Shown: positions 11,709 through 24,245, counted from the first letter of the stretch. The stretch: DNA of 64,000 nucleotides from Brachypterus glaber (GCA_958510825.1 OY294050.1:5867340-5931339); one strand, 5' to 3'. Numbers and translations are program-made. The notes: generated by a model from the letters alone, not told the origin.

Positions 11709-12429
11709 CAGGGTGATCAGTAACTGCCATGCCAAAACTTAAGAGTTGATTCTACATCCAAAAATATGCAAAAAAGTTTCTATAAAGGTTGGTCCGGAAA
11801 TGAGCCCTAAGGGAGCTACGGCCTTTCGAAGATGACATATTGAATGGGGAACAAAAAGAAGCGTCAATAAAATTTTAATGCTGTAGGGTGATTCTTTATT
11901 TAAAATTGAGTAAAAAAGTATTCTTCACCAAAACACCTAAATTTAATATTAAAGGAGTAGCCTTTTAAAAAGTAACGTTTTTGGTGGCACAAAATGTACT
12001 TCCTCTTAATTGCATTTTTTTTAAACGGTTGCTCCTACTACACTATATGACATTTTTTATGTATTTTTATTCAAGGAATCCATATTTTTGACATAAACTC
12101 CAAAAAAATTACACATAAAAAAGTTTGGGGCAAAAATGTGTTAAGCCTAATACATTTTTCCTTCTAGGGACGCCTCTGGATAACTTCAAAAAAATAAATT
12201 AACATAAACTTATTTCCCCTATTAATACTGGTATACATGCAAAAGCTCGTCGCTCTAGCTTAAGGGCTACCAGAGTTATTAATTAAAAACCTTATTTTTA
12301 TTACAATTTTAAAGGGCCGTAGCTGCCTTAGGGCTCATTTGCGGACCAACCTTTAAAGGAACTTTTTTTGAAACTTTTGGATGTAGAATCACCTCTTAAA
12401 TTTTGTCATGCCAGTTATTGATCACCCTG
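11709..12429. mobile_element. 721-bp palindromic MITE, CAGGGTG...CACCCTG
   Basis: Ends are CAGGGTGATCA and TGATCACCCTG, flanked by TA at 11707-11708 and 12430-12431. Terminal inverted repeats extend over roughly 110 bp, through GATTCTACATCC and the block around GGGAGCTACGGCC. Relatives or fragments are at 21877-22347, 52267-52878, 56305-56812, 57309-57971 and (weakly) 28640-28690 and 63460-63570. No transposase is visible, so it is non-autonomous; the TA flanks point to a Tc1/mariner-type mobiliser. Confidence 0.75.
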
Positions 12430-12928
12430 TATATTCAAATATTATAGTATTTTCAAACTGATGCAATAAAACATATCATATTTGAAAGTCTACTCTATTT
12501 TTATTCAAGGAATCCATATTTTTGACAAAAACTCCAAAAAAATTACACATAAAAAAGTTTGGGGCAAAAATGTGTTAAGCCTAATACATTTTTCCTTCTA
12601 GGGACGCCTCTGGATAACTTCAAAAAAATAAATTAACATAAACTTATTTCCCCTATTAATACTGGTATACATGCAAAAGCTCGTCGCTCTAGCTTAAGGG
12701 CTACCAGAGTTATTAATTAAAAACCTTATTTTTATTACAATTTTAAAGGGCCGTAGCTGCCTTAGGGCTCATTTGCGGACCAACCTTTAAAGGAACTTTT
12801 TTTGAAACTTTTGGATGTAGAATCACCTCTTAAATTTTGTCATGCCAGTTATTGTTCACCCTGTATATTGAAATATTATAGTATTTTCAAACTGATTCAA
12901 TAAAACATATCATATTTGAAAGTCTACT
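12061..12928 (+). repeat. 434-bp tandem duplication
   Basis: The segment 12061-12494, which covers the right half of the 721-bp MITE plus about 65 bp of flank, is repeated at 12495-12928. The two copies match with only a handful of differences and no net length change, so the duplication is recent compared with the spread of the MITE family. Confidence 0.85.
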
Positions 12929-13709
12929 GTCAAATCATTTAAAAATTTACCTTAATTTTTGCAAATTGTTTGAGATAGTTTATTCTTACATTTTGGGTAA
13001 TATTATTGCTTATCGGCAACGTCCCTTATGTGCTGCTTGACAACAGCGGAAAAAGCGCATTGCTTTTTAAATAAGAAAGTATTTTTTGTCAGTGTCAGTA
13101 CTTGGTGCAGAATTTATTTGGCGAAAATCAAAGTTGGTTTGGAAAAGAAAAGAAAGAGAATATCAGAGTAAACGAGAAAATCTTGATTTTTGTTGTGTTT
13201 GAAGCAAAAACATTTGCGAATTCCGGCATGATATGTTGCTGTAACTGAACAGGAATAGTTAATAAAGCCAATACACAAAGGTGTGCATAATTGGTTTCGT
13301 GTGTAATGTTGTAATGGGGAAAGATGAAAGCCGAATGCTACGGAGGAACTTCTGTGTGCTTCTGCAATATAATACGGTACGTGCGTTGAATTTCTGTCGG
13401 CAAAAACCTGCTTCCTTAGCAATAGATTAAAATATAATAAAATAATGCACGTAGTGCCTATCTACACATATTTCCATTATTTTCGGTTAAATTCATTTAT
13501 ATTCTAGCTTGCAATTATTTCGGTAAATCGCAGTCATATTTATTTACTTTTATTGTATCTGTAAATAAAAATCTATGACATGACCAGTACTCGGCGAATT
13601 TCCAGTACTCGCATAGGCGCCGCGTCGACTCTAGCGTGGACGCGTGGTTTTAAATATTTACATTTTTATTTCTTTTTATCTTGATTTTTTCTAATGACTC
13701 CATTTAAAC
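12929..13709. other. Intergenic region, unassigned open frame
   Basis: A minus-strand frame of 102 codons (13422-13114) is open but shows no domain I recognise and no convincing start context. A GC-rich patch at about 13612-13650 contains GTCGACTCTAG and GGACGCGTGG, which resemble cloning-linker sites. Confidence 0.3.
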
Positions 13710-13995
13710 GAGTAAGGTGGGAAAAAAGTTATCGATATATAAAAATTAAAAACTTTCGTATTCTTAAAAGATACAAATCGAATCTCGGCTTTTTCTTTGA
13801 AAAACACCGATGTATATACATATGTATAGTTAATATGTATAGTCAATATTGTTGTGTGTAACAAATTTGTCGTCAAATGTTTCGATTTAGTGACCCTTAT
13901 CAAAATTTCCCTCATAATTCGGCAAAATTATTCCGTAAGCCTATGTTTCTGTGTTTATTTTCAACGTTGATGAGTCAGAACTGAGTACGCCAACT
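13710..13995 (+). repeat. Dispersed repeat A, copy 1
   Basis: Matches 31645-31910 in the same orientation over about 270 bp with scattered substitutions and small indels; both begin GTAAGGTGGGAAAAAA and end near TTGATGAGTCA. No coding potential. Confidence 0.7.
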
Positions 13996-14005
13996 ACTCT
14001 GCCGC

Positions 14006-14068
14006 GCTAAGCTGAAAGATCCTATCTGTGTATGTTAAACCTATGTAGATAGGACCTTTCAGCTTAGC
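14006..14068. repeat. 22-bp-arm hairpin
   Basis: GCTAAGCTGAAAG...TCCTATCT pairs with AGATAGGA.CTTTCAGCTTAGC around a loop of about 19 bases. One mismatch in the stem. It could be a small foldback element. Confidence 0.65.
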
Positions 14069-14191
14069 ATGACAGTACTATACATGACTATGACGAGGTC
14101 AACATCGATTAACCATATTTATCTCAGATTCCTTCCTTTTCTTTATCTTCCTCATGATCTTCCTTGTTTTTTTCTCTTCTTCTATCTATTC

Positions 14192-14250
14192 TTTCTTCTT
14201 CTTCTTCTTCTTCTTCTTCTTCTTCTTCTTCTTCTTCTTCTTCTTCTTTT
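14192..14250 (+). repeat. (CTT)n microsatellite
   Basis: About twenty uninterrupted TTC/CTT units. Confidence 0.95.
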
Positions 14251-15487
14251 GTTCTTAAATTTGATACCATTCTTTAAAATATATATTTTACAATATTTTT
14301 TTTTCTGGACGCCTGAGAATAGATCCTAATATTTTATATTATTAAAAATTAATAATAAATTAAAGAAAATTGGACAGATAAAATGAAAGCTGCTCATTTT
14401 CATGCATTTGTATTATTAATTATCAATTTGAAAACTTGATATTAATATGACTTGCAGGATGAAAATTACTTAAAAATATACCGTGTAGATATTTAGGTAC
14501 ACTGAAAAAACAGGTTCTTTGAACCAAATACATATGACATTTAAATATAACAGTAATACTGTAATTGCAGTAATTACTGTTAAAAATGATGCTATTGTTA
14601 TATGCCATTTGAAGTAATATAACAGGCCCGTAACTGGCGGGTGTTCGAGGGTGCTTAGCACCCTCTGGCATAATTTTGAGCACCCCCTGGCAAAATAAGC
14701 TCTAAGCAAGTCCAGTTGGTAAAATTGAGTGGCAGATTTCGTAAAATATATGTTGGAAAAATTGAGGGGTAAGGGAAAAGTGGTCAGTAAATTGATTACT
14801 TGGGAAAATTTGGAAAGGTTGGGAACTTTTCAGAGGTTAGGACCTTTTTTTAAGTCATCAACATTTTACGGTCGGGGGTAGTAGAGCTTTCTTGACTTGG
14901 GAATTTTTCAGAGGTGAGGACCTTTTTTAGTCAGCAAATTTTCAGGGTCAGGGGTAAAGCTGTTTTTTTGATTTGAGAAATTTCTCAATTTTTAAATTAT
15001 TAATTCGGAAATATTTGTTTTGCCCCCCGCCCAAAAATGCTTCGGAGCACCACTGAAAATATTATAAAAATATGAAGGTTTGTCGGGTCAAATTGAATGT
15101 AGTTTTGTAAGTAATATTGATATTAAATTTTTAGGTCAGTGTAGAAAATGTGCGAAAATTACGATAAACCGAGTGTGTGAAAATCGGAAAATTAATGTCT
15201 AAATTTCCACAGATATCAGGAAAAGCTAAAATCCAGCCGATTACATTAGTTTCGGCCAATAAGTTTTAGTAACTTTCGCTTTTAACACACCCTGCATCAT
15301 TATTTATAATGGCTAGTCCAATAAATAAAAATCCAATCGGCTTTGGAAATTAAACAAATGAAATCTAAAAATCGATTTGGGATCATGCTATTAATGCGAT
15401 TAGAATCTAATAACCTAAAAAATTGGTGCCAAAAATTATATTTTTCGCTAAATGTTAAGGGCATATTTACAGAAAATAATGAAATAT
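14251..15487. other. Intergenic region with imperfect 78-bp direct repeat
   Basis: The block GGGAACTTTTCAGAGG, followed by GGACCTTTTTT, at 14821 recurs in similar form at 14899. No gene is apparent. Confidence 0.4.
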
Positions 15488-16217
15488 ACCGTCAACCGGG
15501 GTGAAACCGATCATCAGGGGTGAAACCAATCATCACGTATATGTTGGATAATGTTTTTAGTACTGGTAGTATACAGCAGCCAGCACGCGGCGAAAGTCGA
15601 CAAGTTACTGCAGGAAATATCAGTCTTTGCGGGAACGGGCACGAAGAAGGTTTATTTTTTCTGTCTGTCGAGATACGTAGGTTGTTTTAGAGGTGTAAAA
15701 AAGTAGTTTTTGGAAATTTGTGGAAACGTTTGGTTGTGCAGAGTCACAGATAAGAGCTGAGAGAACGTGTTAAATAAATTTGAGTTTAACTATTATCCCT
15801 AGTAGTAAAAAGTTTTAAGTTTTTTATCAACATTGTGTATTTTTTTATTTACATTTTTATAAAAAGTGGGAAAATGATGGGGTTTGGACTTTTTGGTCTA
15901 AATAAAGCTTTCTTTATCATTTAAAGTTTTTTTTTGAGTTTGTTTTGTAGGAAATCCAAGTACTTTTAGTAAGCTCTTTACTCTAACCCCCTCACCGCCT
16001 CCCAAACCATTTAAGAAATAATTTTTAAGTTTAAGATAATATGTACCATTTTGATAACAAATACACGTTTTTTTACTAGTTTTTTTAACTTTTTTTCTTT
16101 ATTTACAAACGAAAAAGTTTTTTTAAAACGGAAACTGGAAGTTGCTAGGATCAAATATACGTGAAATAAAAGAGGTAATCGGTTTCACCCCCCTAGAACG
16201 GGGTGAAACCGATTAAC
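15488..16217. repeat. Repeat bounded by GGGGTGAAACCGAT motifs
   Basis: At the left two tandem copies of GGGGTGAAACC lie within 45 bp (about 15498-15530). At the right a hairpin pairs AATCGGTTTCACCCC with GGGGTGAAACCGATT (about 16173-16215). These motifs probably mark the ends of one element; the interior is T-rich and non-coding. Confidence 0.4.
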
Positions 16218-17207
16218 CTTTAAAAAAATATATAAAAAAACTAGTTTGGTTATTTTGATTCTGAGCTAACGATGCCAGGTGTAAAAAAAATATTTTTTAT
16301 AGATTTGGGCACGCTGAACAAAATTCAGTTCTCAAAAGTGACAAAAAAGGTGTGGAAGGCTGTTTTTTTTTTTCATAAAAAGGTTCAAATAGGTCAATTC
16401 TGAGCTAACGATGCCAGTAAAAAAAGGGTATTAGGGGCAACTTTGGCGGATTTTCGGCACAGGTTAGAATCTTTTGATCATTATAAAATTTGGCACATAA
16501 TTTTGTATGCTCAAAAGGAAAAAATAGATTTCAAGCCCTCTATATTTTTCACTTATACAAAAATACAGACAATTTTCAACGTTTTTTTACGATATATGGG
16601 AATTTTACGAATTTTAGGGGTCCAATTAGAACCCTTAGAGAAGTTTGATACCTCTCATATTTTTAGAACTTTCTAGTTACACCTAAATGAAAATTTAAAG
16701 GTAATAACAAATATAAGGTCCACCCTATTGCTAGAGAAAATATCAAGAGAAAATCAACCCATTTCTTGTCTCAAAAATCAAGACACGCAAATCTTTAATA
16801 TTTTTTTCGATTTTTTTTTATAATTTTTTTAACGAACCTGATGAAAAAGCGTTGTTTGGTTGGCAGTAGTGTTTTTTATTTCCCGATAATTTTAAATTAC
16901 GTTTTATAAATAGACAATCGGCCATCGGGTAATTTGCAAATAAAACGAAGGAATAATTCAGGGAAATATAAATAATAAATTTGCAAATGAATGAATAGAA
17001 AGAATAGATTTAATGGATCAGAGCGCGTCCGTGTCAAAATGTTATGTTACCTTTGGGATTCCTGCAATAATCATACTTGACAAATATATCCCGTAAAATA
17101 GTAACCCCTTGTTCGAGAGCGCAGGAAAAACTATACGAAAATTATACTTAATTAAATAAATAAAATAAAATAAATATCGAGTTTATTTCTAGAAAACGCC
17201 TTTAAAG

Positions 17208-17596
17208 CCACTTTACACGGAGCAATTTGTGCGCAAGTTTGATGCTATGCAAGTTTGTTGCAAGCATGATTCAATCATTGAGCATGCCTTTTATTCAAGT
17301 TTGAGGCCATTTTCGTGCCATCAATTTATTTATTTATTTATTTATTTTTCGGCGATTTTCACGCAAGTTTTATAGTTATTTTCGTGGTACCTGGAAAAAA
17401 GTTACCAAATCGATTTCATTTTACTAATATAGTAGCAACTGCACATGTTAATAATTATTATATTAATAATAGCACCAAACTTGAGTACAACTTTCTCCGT
17501 GAAAAGGCAAATCAATGTCCAATTGTCCTCATGCTATATCTGGCAGTAAACTTGCATAGCATCAAACTTGCGTATAAATTGCTCCGTGTAAAGTGG
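17208..17596. mobile_element. 389-bp MITE, CCACTTTACACGG ends
   Basis: Terminal inverted repeats of about 48 bp start CCACTTTACACGGAGCAATT on the left and read as the inverted match on the right (CCGTGTAAAGTGG). The flanks share CTTTA, which might be part of a diverged 8-bp duplication of hAT type, but this is uncertain. A (TTTA)n run occurs inside at about 17322-17348. Confidence 0.65.
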
Positions 17597-17602
17597 TCTT
17601 TA

Positions 17603-18242
17603 GTGCAGTCCAAAGTCACCCCCCTCCCTCTTAACTTTTGAACGAGTTGAGATATCGACTTCAAATTTGAAGTTATTAAATAAGATAATCCAATCTATCT
17701 TTTAGCATATATTTGATATTTTTAGCTTCTAAAATGTGAGCAGGGCGGCATGGGGGGAACTTTTTTAATAAAAAAGGGGGACTGTGTGTACATCATTTAA
17801 AGCTTATAAAATTCTCTATTTAACCATATATTTTGAGGGTTTAAAATAGGGTTGAAAATGGGTGTTTTCGTCAAAATTTCTATAAAAAAATCAAACAATT
17901 TTTGAAAAATTAATTTTGCAAAAACATAAATTATACTTTATAACTAACTTTAATTATTATAAGTAAAAATTTACAAAAAAACTTAAAAAGTCGCATTTTT
18001 TGGCAAAAAAAAATTAAAAACTAAAAAAACTAAAACCTTAAAATAATATTTAAAAAAAAAACAAAAAAGTATATAGTTAAATAGAATAAAAAATCCCCCA
18101 TGCCCACATTTTAAGAGCTAAAAATATTAAGTATATGCGAAAAGATAGCTTGGGTTGTATTATTTGTGTTTTGTGTTTCAAATTTAAAGTCAATATCTTA
18201 ATTCGTTCAAAAGAAGAGGGGGATGACTTTTGGACCGCAATG
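17603..18242. mobile_element. 640-bp palindromic MITE
   Basis: Inverted arms of about 170 bp pair: AGTCCAAAGTCACCCCCCTC on the left with GAGGGGGATGACTTTTGGAC on the right, continuing through CTTTTGAACGA/TCGTTCAAAAG and the motif TTTTAGC. TA flanks at 17601-17602 and 18243-18244. It lies only six bases from the preceding MITE. A fragment at about 38330-38425 matches the left arm. Confidence 0.65.
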
Positions 18243-18439
18243 TATAAAATTTGTTTGCTACTGGCTTTTAGTAAGGGTTTTTAGTATATTTTTATCTATT
18301 TGTACATCTTTTACGTATTATTAAAAATACTGCTGCTGATAAAAGAATAATTTTCTCTAGAGTTCATACAAAAAGTCTCGCAAAAAAGGTTTTCACTTTT
18401 TTCTTAATTAAAAATCGCAAAATGAAAACGCCTTTCAAA

Positions 18440-18625
18440 AAACAAACATTTTACCCCCTTTAAACCTTTTACCCCATCCCGATTTTTATTAAATTCAATT
18501 TCAGCCTAGAACTTTGCATAAGGAACCTAGTATCCAAATTCGAAGCCTTTAGCTTAAATCGTTCTCGAGTTATCATTCAGGCAGTAAGTAAAACAGACAG
18601 TCCGACAGACCTACCTTGAAATTTA
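18440..18625 (+). repeat. Dispersed repeat B, copy 1
   Basis: Diverged match to 39835-40015 in the same orientation, recognisable by CCAAATT.GAAGCC, GTTCT.GAGTTAT and a GACAGAC-like run. Confidence 0.5.
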
Positions 18626-19134
18626 GTTTTAAATTTTATAAGAAAAGAAATACGCGATTTTAGTTAAATTTCGGCTTGTTTTTGCCTGGCTCTCCTTCAA
18701 AACATTCTATGCAATATAGGGACACAATGGTGGCGGCCAGTTGGATACAATAACAAGTAGACTTACTATCTCTGTCATTTCACTGACATTAAAATAACAT
18801 CAACATGTAATTTTGCAGCACCTATTTTCATTACGACTCTTTTTTATTCAGGTTTATTTTAGAATTGCTTCATAATGACACTAGTCTAAAAAGTTTTTGC
18901 ATGAACAAAAAACTTAATAAACTCGGCGCACAATCTATCTGAGTAAAAAAATTGGATCAAGGCAGCTGTAATAATTGGTTTAAAAATGAGATTTAGTGAT
19001 ATTTTTATTAGCCATTGTGCTTTTCTTAATTTTTGACATTTAGGTTAAATTAAGTGTCATTTTACGTATTACAAATAATTATAAGAAATGGTTTTAAAAC
19101 GTGAAACTTTTACTGAGCACTGCATTGCTGCATA

Positions 19135-19283
19135 GGGAACGTTCAAGTATTATGTAACGCTTCTTACGGGGGGGTCATTTTGGAGTGTTACACCCATGTT
19201 AATGGTATAGGAAAATAGCGTTACAGGGGGGGCGGGGGTCCAAAATGATCAAAATTTGCGTTACCTAATACTTGAACGTTCCC
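19135..19283. mobile_element. 149-bp MITE, GGGAACGTTCAAGTATTA ends
   Basis: GGGAACGTTCAAGTATTA and its inverse bound a small element, flanked by ATA on each side. The ~26-bp arms continue to GTAACGC/GCGTTAC. A half-copy starts at 34287. Interior has two G-rich runs. Confidence 0.75.
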
Positions 19284-19452
19284 ATATTTCTTTATTTTAA
19301 AGAAAACTGTGTGTCAAACAACAGTCGATGGGAATTACATTTATTCTGCCAACCATAAAACAAGAAACAAATAAGCATCAAATTATAGATTGATGTGCGT
19401 AAAATGATAATAAAGTCTGTGTGTTGTTTGTGCGTAAGGCTAAACTTAATAG

Positions 19453-19770
19453 TGTAACGAAATGATGTTTAAAAATATTATGATTGCTAAAATATATAAA
19501 GATTTATTTATATGAATAAATTTGTCTCCAGCTGCCATTTTATGATGCAGGTAGAAATTTCCTAGTTGGCCACGCCCACTCCGAAAGTTAGAAATTAAAC
19601 GTAATTATAACGTATTTCTAACTTAAAAATATAACGTTAGATTAACGTTTGTAACTAACGTTTGATTCTAACGTTAAAAAGCGGGACATTTGCACATATT
19701 TTATAACGTACTTTTATACAGTTTTCTAACATTAGAAAAACGTTATTCTAACGTTAAATTTCTACTAGGG
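19453..19770 (+). repeat. Dispersed repeat C (AACGTT-rich), copy 1
   Basis: Matches 61471-61788 in the same orientation; both are 318 bp. The right half carries six AACGTT palindromes in addition to AACGTA variants, interspersed with TCTAAC. Likely a non-autonomous element; its ends may be marked by TAGAAATTT and AAATTTCTA. Confidence 0.75.
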
Positions 19771-20848
19771 TATATATTTTTTATTTTCTTTTTCATTCGT
19801 GAGTACAGAAAGTTAGCATTACTATGATTAAACGTAACAAAAAAAAACCCAGCCCAATTAACTGAAATTAACCTAAAATTATAGAAAATATATCTGAGTA
19901 ATTAATCTCGGTATAAATCATGCTAACACCTGGGCTTAACGAAATAACTCGCCGAGTTAATAATATCTAATCTAAATAAGTAATTGCCGTGTATAAAAGA
20001 AATTGGAAATGAAAAGTTAATAAGGGATATAACTTGAGGGCTCGGGAAAATTAAGAGTTTTTATTGTTTTTTTTTTTTAGGTATGTAATCACAACTTTAT
20101 TCGAACGACCTACAAAATATCAATTAGTACATTTTTGATGTGTTTGTGAAATTTTTTTTATTGCAAAATTCGAAAAAAATGTGTTACCCCAAACGCCTTT
20201 TTTTCTATCGTTTGCGGTGACCACGATTTCTCGAATACCAATTTACCGATCAATCTTAAATTTTTAGATATTGTGCCTAATTACAATAACTAGTTCGTGA
20301 ACGAAGAGGTTTTTATTTGAACGAAAATTTCTACTATTTTCGGCCGAAAAACTCAATTTTCGGAATATCGAAAATCTATTTTTTCCAAACCGGTTTAATT
20401 TGCTTCTAATATCAACAAAATTTTTAGAAAATGATCGGATAACTCGGATAAGCCGGATAACTTGATTAAGGGGTCACTCAAATATTACGGCAGGTTAAAA
20501 ATCTTTTAAATGTCTCTAAACTTGATTCTGTGGACCTGTAATATTAAAATACCAAGAGAAAATTATAAAATTTGTGATTATACCAGGCGTTAATTGATTA
20601 TTACTTAACGCTTAAAGTTTAACAAAGATTTTATTTAGTATTTCGTTTAAAATAAGGTTGGTTGGACTCTTGGGCGCTGAAATAAAAATACTACTAAATT
20701 TATTTTTTATAAATTTATCTTTAAGATGATAATAGTGCGTTGTGACGTCAGCAGCTTAACGAGATGGAAGGACAACTATAATTTAGCTTAGATGACCTTA
20801 CAAATCTACAAGTTCTGTGTCTCTAAAAAGTAAAAAATAAAAAAATTT

Positions 20849-21032
20849 CGCATAAAAAAATGAACCGACTTCTGTCTCTAAAAAGTAAAAAATAAGTCGG
20901 TGCCAATTTCACAGCAAACAATTAAACAATAAAAATAATTGTTAGTATTTAATTTAGGGAGTGGTGAAATTGGCACCGACTTATTTTTTATTTTTTACTT
21001 TTTAGAAACAGAAGTCGCTTCATTTTTTTGCG
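20849..21032. mobile_element. Foldback element, copy 1 (GTCGGTGCCAATTTCAC arms)
   Basis: Arms of about 65 bp are inverted copies: GTCGGTGCCAATTTCAC on the left and GTGAAATTGGCACCGAC on the right, with a T/A-rich outer part containing TGAACCGACTTCTG. The spacer is about 45 bp. Related to 26265-26735. Confidence 0.7.
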
Positions 21033-21341
21033 AAAAGTTTTTATTTGTTTTTTTAACTTCTTTTTTATTTTCCCTTTATAACTTACAGAATTTTTCATTG
21101 AACTAAAGCAGGGGTCAACTGAAAATAAATTGCCCCGACTATTTCAAGTCAATGATGAACAATAACAATTTTATATTTATCGTAAATTGTAGTGGCTAGT
21201 TTATTATTAAAAATTTTCTTCATGTTAGTCACACATTTTGATTAACATAGTAAGGGAATAAGCAATTACTGTACATTAGCTTCCCTTACACCCAGAGAAA
21301 TAATTTAAAATGACTACAAATTAAACTATGGGTTGTTTTTT

Positions 21342-21413
21342 TCAAGCAAGATAGTAAATTAAAAATCGCACAGTAAATATATTTACTACAGGTTTGAATA
21401 GTATATGTTTGGA
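21342..21413 (+). repeat. Dispersed repeat D, copy 1
   Basis: Direct match to 26873-26944 (TCAAGCAAGATAGTAAATTA at the start, AGGTTTGAATAGTATA near the end). Confidence 0.6.
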
Positions 21414-21876
21414 CTTTTAAACTACGCAGTATATTCACACATCCAATATTGGAATCTGTTTTGAAAATATTCACTGTATGATTTTTAACTTACTATTTTG
21501 CATAAAAAAACAGACCATAATAATTTGTATGGTGAAATTTTCACCTTTGAAACTTGTATAAAATGATGCATCTTGAATTTTTAGATGATTTTTTAGTTGC
21601 ATATCAAAAACATGTTGATTTAAGGAAAGTGTTTTTGTGCATTTTAGGCACTCGAACTATTTCCAACCAAATGCTTGAGCCATATAAAAATAAAATTCTC
21701 AATAATTCAGGTTGCACTAATAATATTACTGTTGACTATATACAGTGCATGTTTAAAGTCCGCCCCCTTTAAATAGCTTAGCTTTGTTTTGAAAGTGTTA
21801 AATTTTTAATTTTGTCGTTAAGAAACGCGATTTTTTTAGTTTTTTTTTTATTTTAATATCTTATTTAAAATTAGTT

Positions 21877-22347
21877 TAAAAAAGGACTAATAGTCTTTTA
21901 AAAAGTAACATTTTTAGTGGCACAAAATGTTACTTTCTCTTAATTGCATTTTTTTTAACGGTTGCTCTTACAGTGATACACTATATGACATTTTTTATGT
22001 ATTTTTACTCAACGAATCCATATTTTTTTACAAAAAGTACGTATAAAAAAGTTTGGGGCAAAAATGTGTTAAGCCTAATACATTTTTCCGTCCAGGGACG
22101 CCTTTGGATAAATTCAAAAAATAAATTAACATAAACTTATTGCCCTTATTAATACTAATATACATGCAAAAGCTTGTCGCTCTAACTAAAAGGGTCTCTG
22201 GTACCCTTTAATTAAAAACCTTATTTTTATTACAATTTTAAAAGGCCATAGCTCATTTGCGGACCTACCTTTATTGGAACTTTTTTTTATATTTTTGGAT
22301 GCAGAATCACTTCTTAAATTTTGGCATGCCAGTTATTAATCACCCTG
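21877..22347. mobile_element. Partial copy of CAGGGTG/CACCCTG MITE
   Basis: Covers the interior and right end of the family (CACCCTG followed by TA at 22341-22349) but the left terminal repeat is missing. Confidence 0.65.
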
Positions 22348-23454
22348 TATAAGAGTCGCAAAATAGAAAAAAATATATATTGTCAAATAGAGAATTTTAT
22401 TACCTTTAAAATTTCACAAGACGCCTCTTTACATTTAAGAAAATTTCCCCCTTGCCCCCCTGCCTCCATTGTGCCCCCTAAATTAATTAATATATACCAA
22501 AAAATCAAAAAAATATTTGGGTTATGTTTCGAATATCAAGTTAAAAGGGGGGTGAACTTTTAATACGCAAGGTAGATTTTATCCATAAGCAAAATTTATA
22601 AAATAAAAGGATCATGAAAAATTACTTCATTTAATTTGTAATGTTATATTATAAACGAAATATTTAAATAATAAACTAACCTAAAAAGTATTAAATATAA
22701 AAATATTAGAGTGCATCCACATTTGATTATATATTTTAAAAGATAAGTATTTTAGATAGGGGTCGGTAACCAAAAGGCAAAACACAAAAATTATGTATTG
22801 GGATGCAAACATATTTAAAATTTTAAAATTAAATAATATTTCAGCGGGCGCCGATTAAAATAGTAAGGGGGGCTAAGCGGTTATGATGGGATTTATTTTA
22901 CGATAACTCATTTTATGACAGGGATCCCAAAAAATTCAATATTATAAAAAAATATTTTGATTTTTTCTTTCAAACTTTATTTTCAGAACTTTTGTTGTTT
23001 ATTTTTATCTTTATTATTTTTTCTGTTAGCCGCAGTATTTTGCCTCGAGACGACCGACCCCTATTTTAAATAATAGAAAATGTTAAAAACAAGAAAAATC
23101 TGTTAAAAAACGCGACAAGAAAACATAAAACAGCTATCTGGTGAGTGAAATACCCGAGAACCTGAGTGCCAAAAATAATAAGACTCCATAGAGAGAAAAA
23201 TCTGCAGTAAAGGCTAACTAGAATTTTAGATATCATAAAATAAGACAAAATTTATACACTCAAAAATTAAATAATTCTAAACTGTAAATTCACTCTTTTT
23301 TACGATGACTGCGTAGTATCCTAAAAACAAGTTTTAAAATTATAATATTATTTTAAAATTACGGTCTGAAATTTGGAAAAATTTTACAATTTTCTTTTAA
23401 AATGTTGGTATCAGAAATTAAATTGCAAGAAATATTTTTTACAGTCTGATATAA

Positions 23455-23690
23455 ACGCTTTGAGATATAGCCACGAGGTTTTGCACGTAAACTAATCTTA
23501 ATAAGGCCTATATATATTTTTATGTTATTTTCATGTACTTATATTAACCAGGGGCGTGCGAACCGTTTTTTTGTCCCAATTTTTTTTTGTGTAAATTTTT
23601 TGTAATTTTATTTTTGTTATATGATTCCTCAGGTCTAAATACATGAAAAAGGTACTCTTGTTGCAACACTATGGTCAAAATGTGCAAAAA
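23455..23690. mobile_element. Degenerate arm of the 1.17-kb palindromic MITE family
   Basis: Matches one arm of 46485-47658, with GAGGTTTTGCACGT, CCAGGGGYGTGCGAA and TATGATTCCTCAGGTC. An oppositely oriented fragment lies at 26985-27185. Confidence 0.55.
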
Positions 23691-23920
23691 TGTTATCTAT
23701 AGGTATTCTGATGTTCTAGTAAGCTATGATCTAACAAATAGCTGCCAAGACTTAACAAATATATAAAAACCGACTGAAATAAAAGTAAGGTTAGGTTTAT
23801 TATAAAAAATATGACAATAAAATACCTACTGCGTTTTGTGTCTAGATAAAGTCTGTTAATTATTTACATTACTTTTTTCGGCTAAAAATACTTTATAAAA
23901 AACGACTAAGCCGGTTTATA

Positions 23921-24245
23921 TCAACGAACTAATAACTCTTCTCTCTAGAATAGGCATTTCATTCGTTAAAACTGAAACATAATCATTCGTCTGTCTTACT
24001 CGCACATCTTTGTTCTAATAGAGACAACAATACCAGCTACTGGTAATTGTTGTTTTTCAGGCCTGAATATACCTACTATTTGTTTACAAACAAACCGAGA
24101 TATTGGCGATACTTTATTTTAACGGTATGCGTATTCTAGAAAAAAGAGTTATTAGTTCGTTGGTTTATATAAATCAGTTCCCTGAAGATGTCGAAGTAAG
24201 AACCGAAACGGCACAAAACTCGAAACTGTATTTTTTTACTTAAAA
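23921..24245. repeat. Inverted repeat with Penelope-type motif
   Basis: CAACGAACTAATAACTCTT at about 23921 is inverted at about 24145-24163, some 190 bp apart. Beyond the right arm comes CCTGAAGATGTCGAAG, then ACCGAAACGGC (24182-24217), which resembles a decayed version of the hammerhead-like motif found in the Penelope element near 60.55 kb. Probably a remnant of a Penelope terminal repeat. Confidence 0.4.

Noticed and set aside
13114..13422. 102-codon minus-strand frame as a gene
   Set aside because: No recognised motif, no start context, no splice partner; kept only as an unassigned open frame.
14069..14329. Leucine-rich 86-codon frame
   Set aside because: Translation of the CTT microsatellite.
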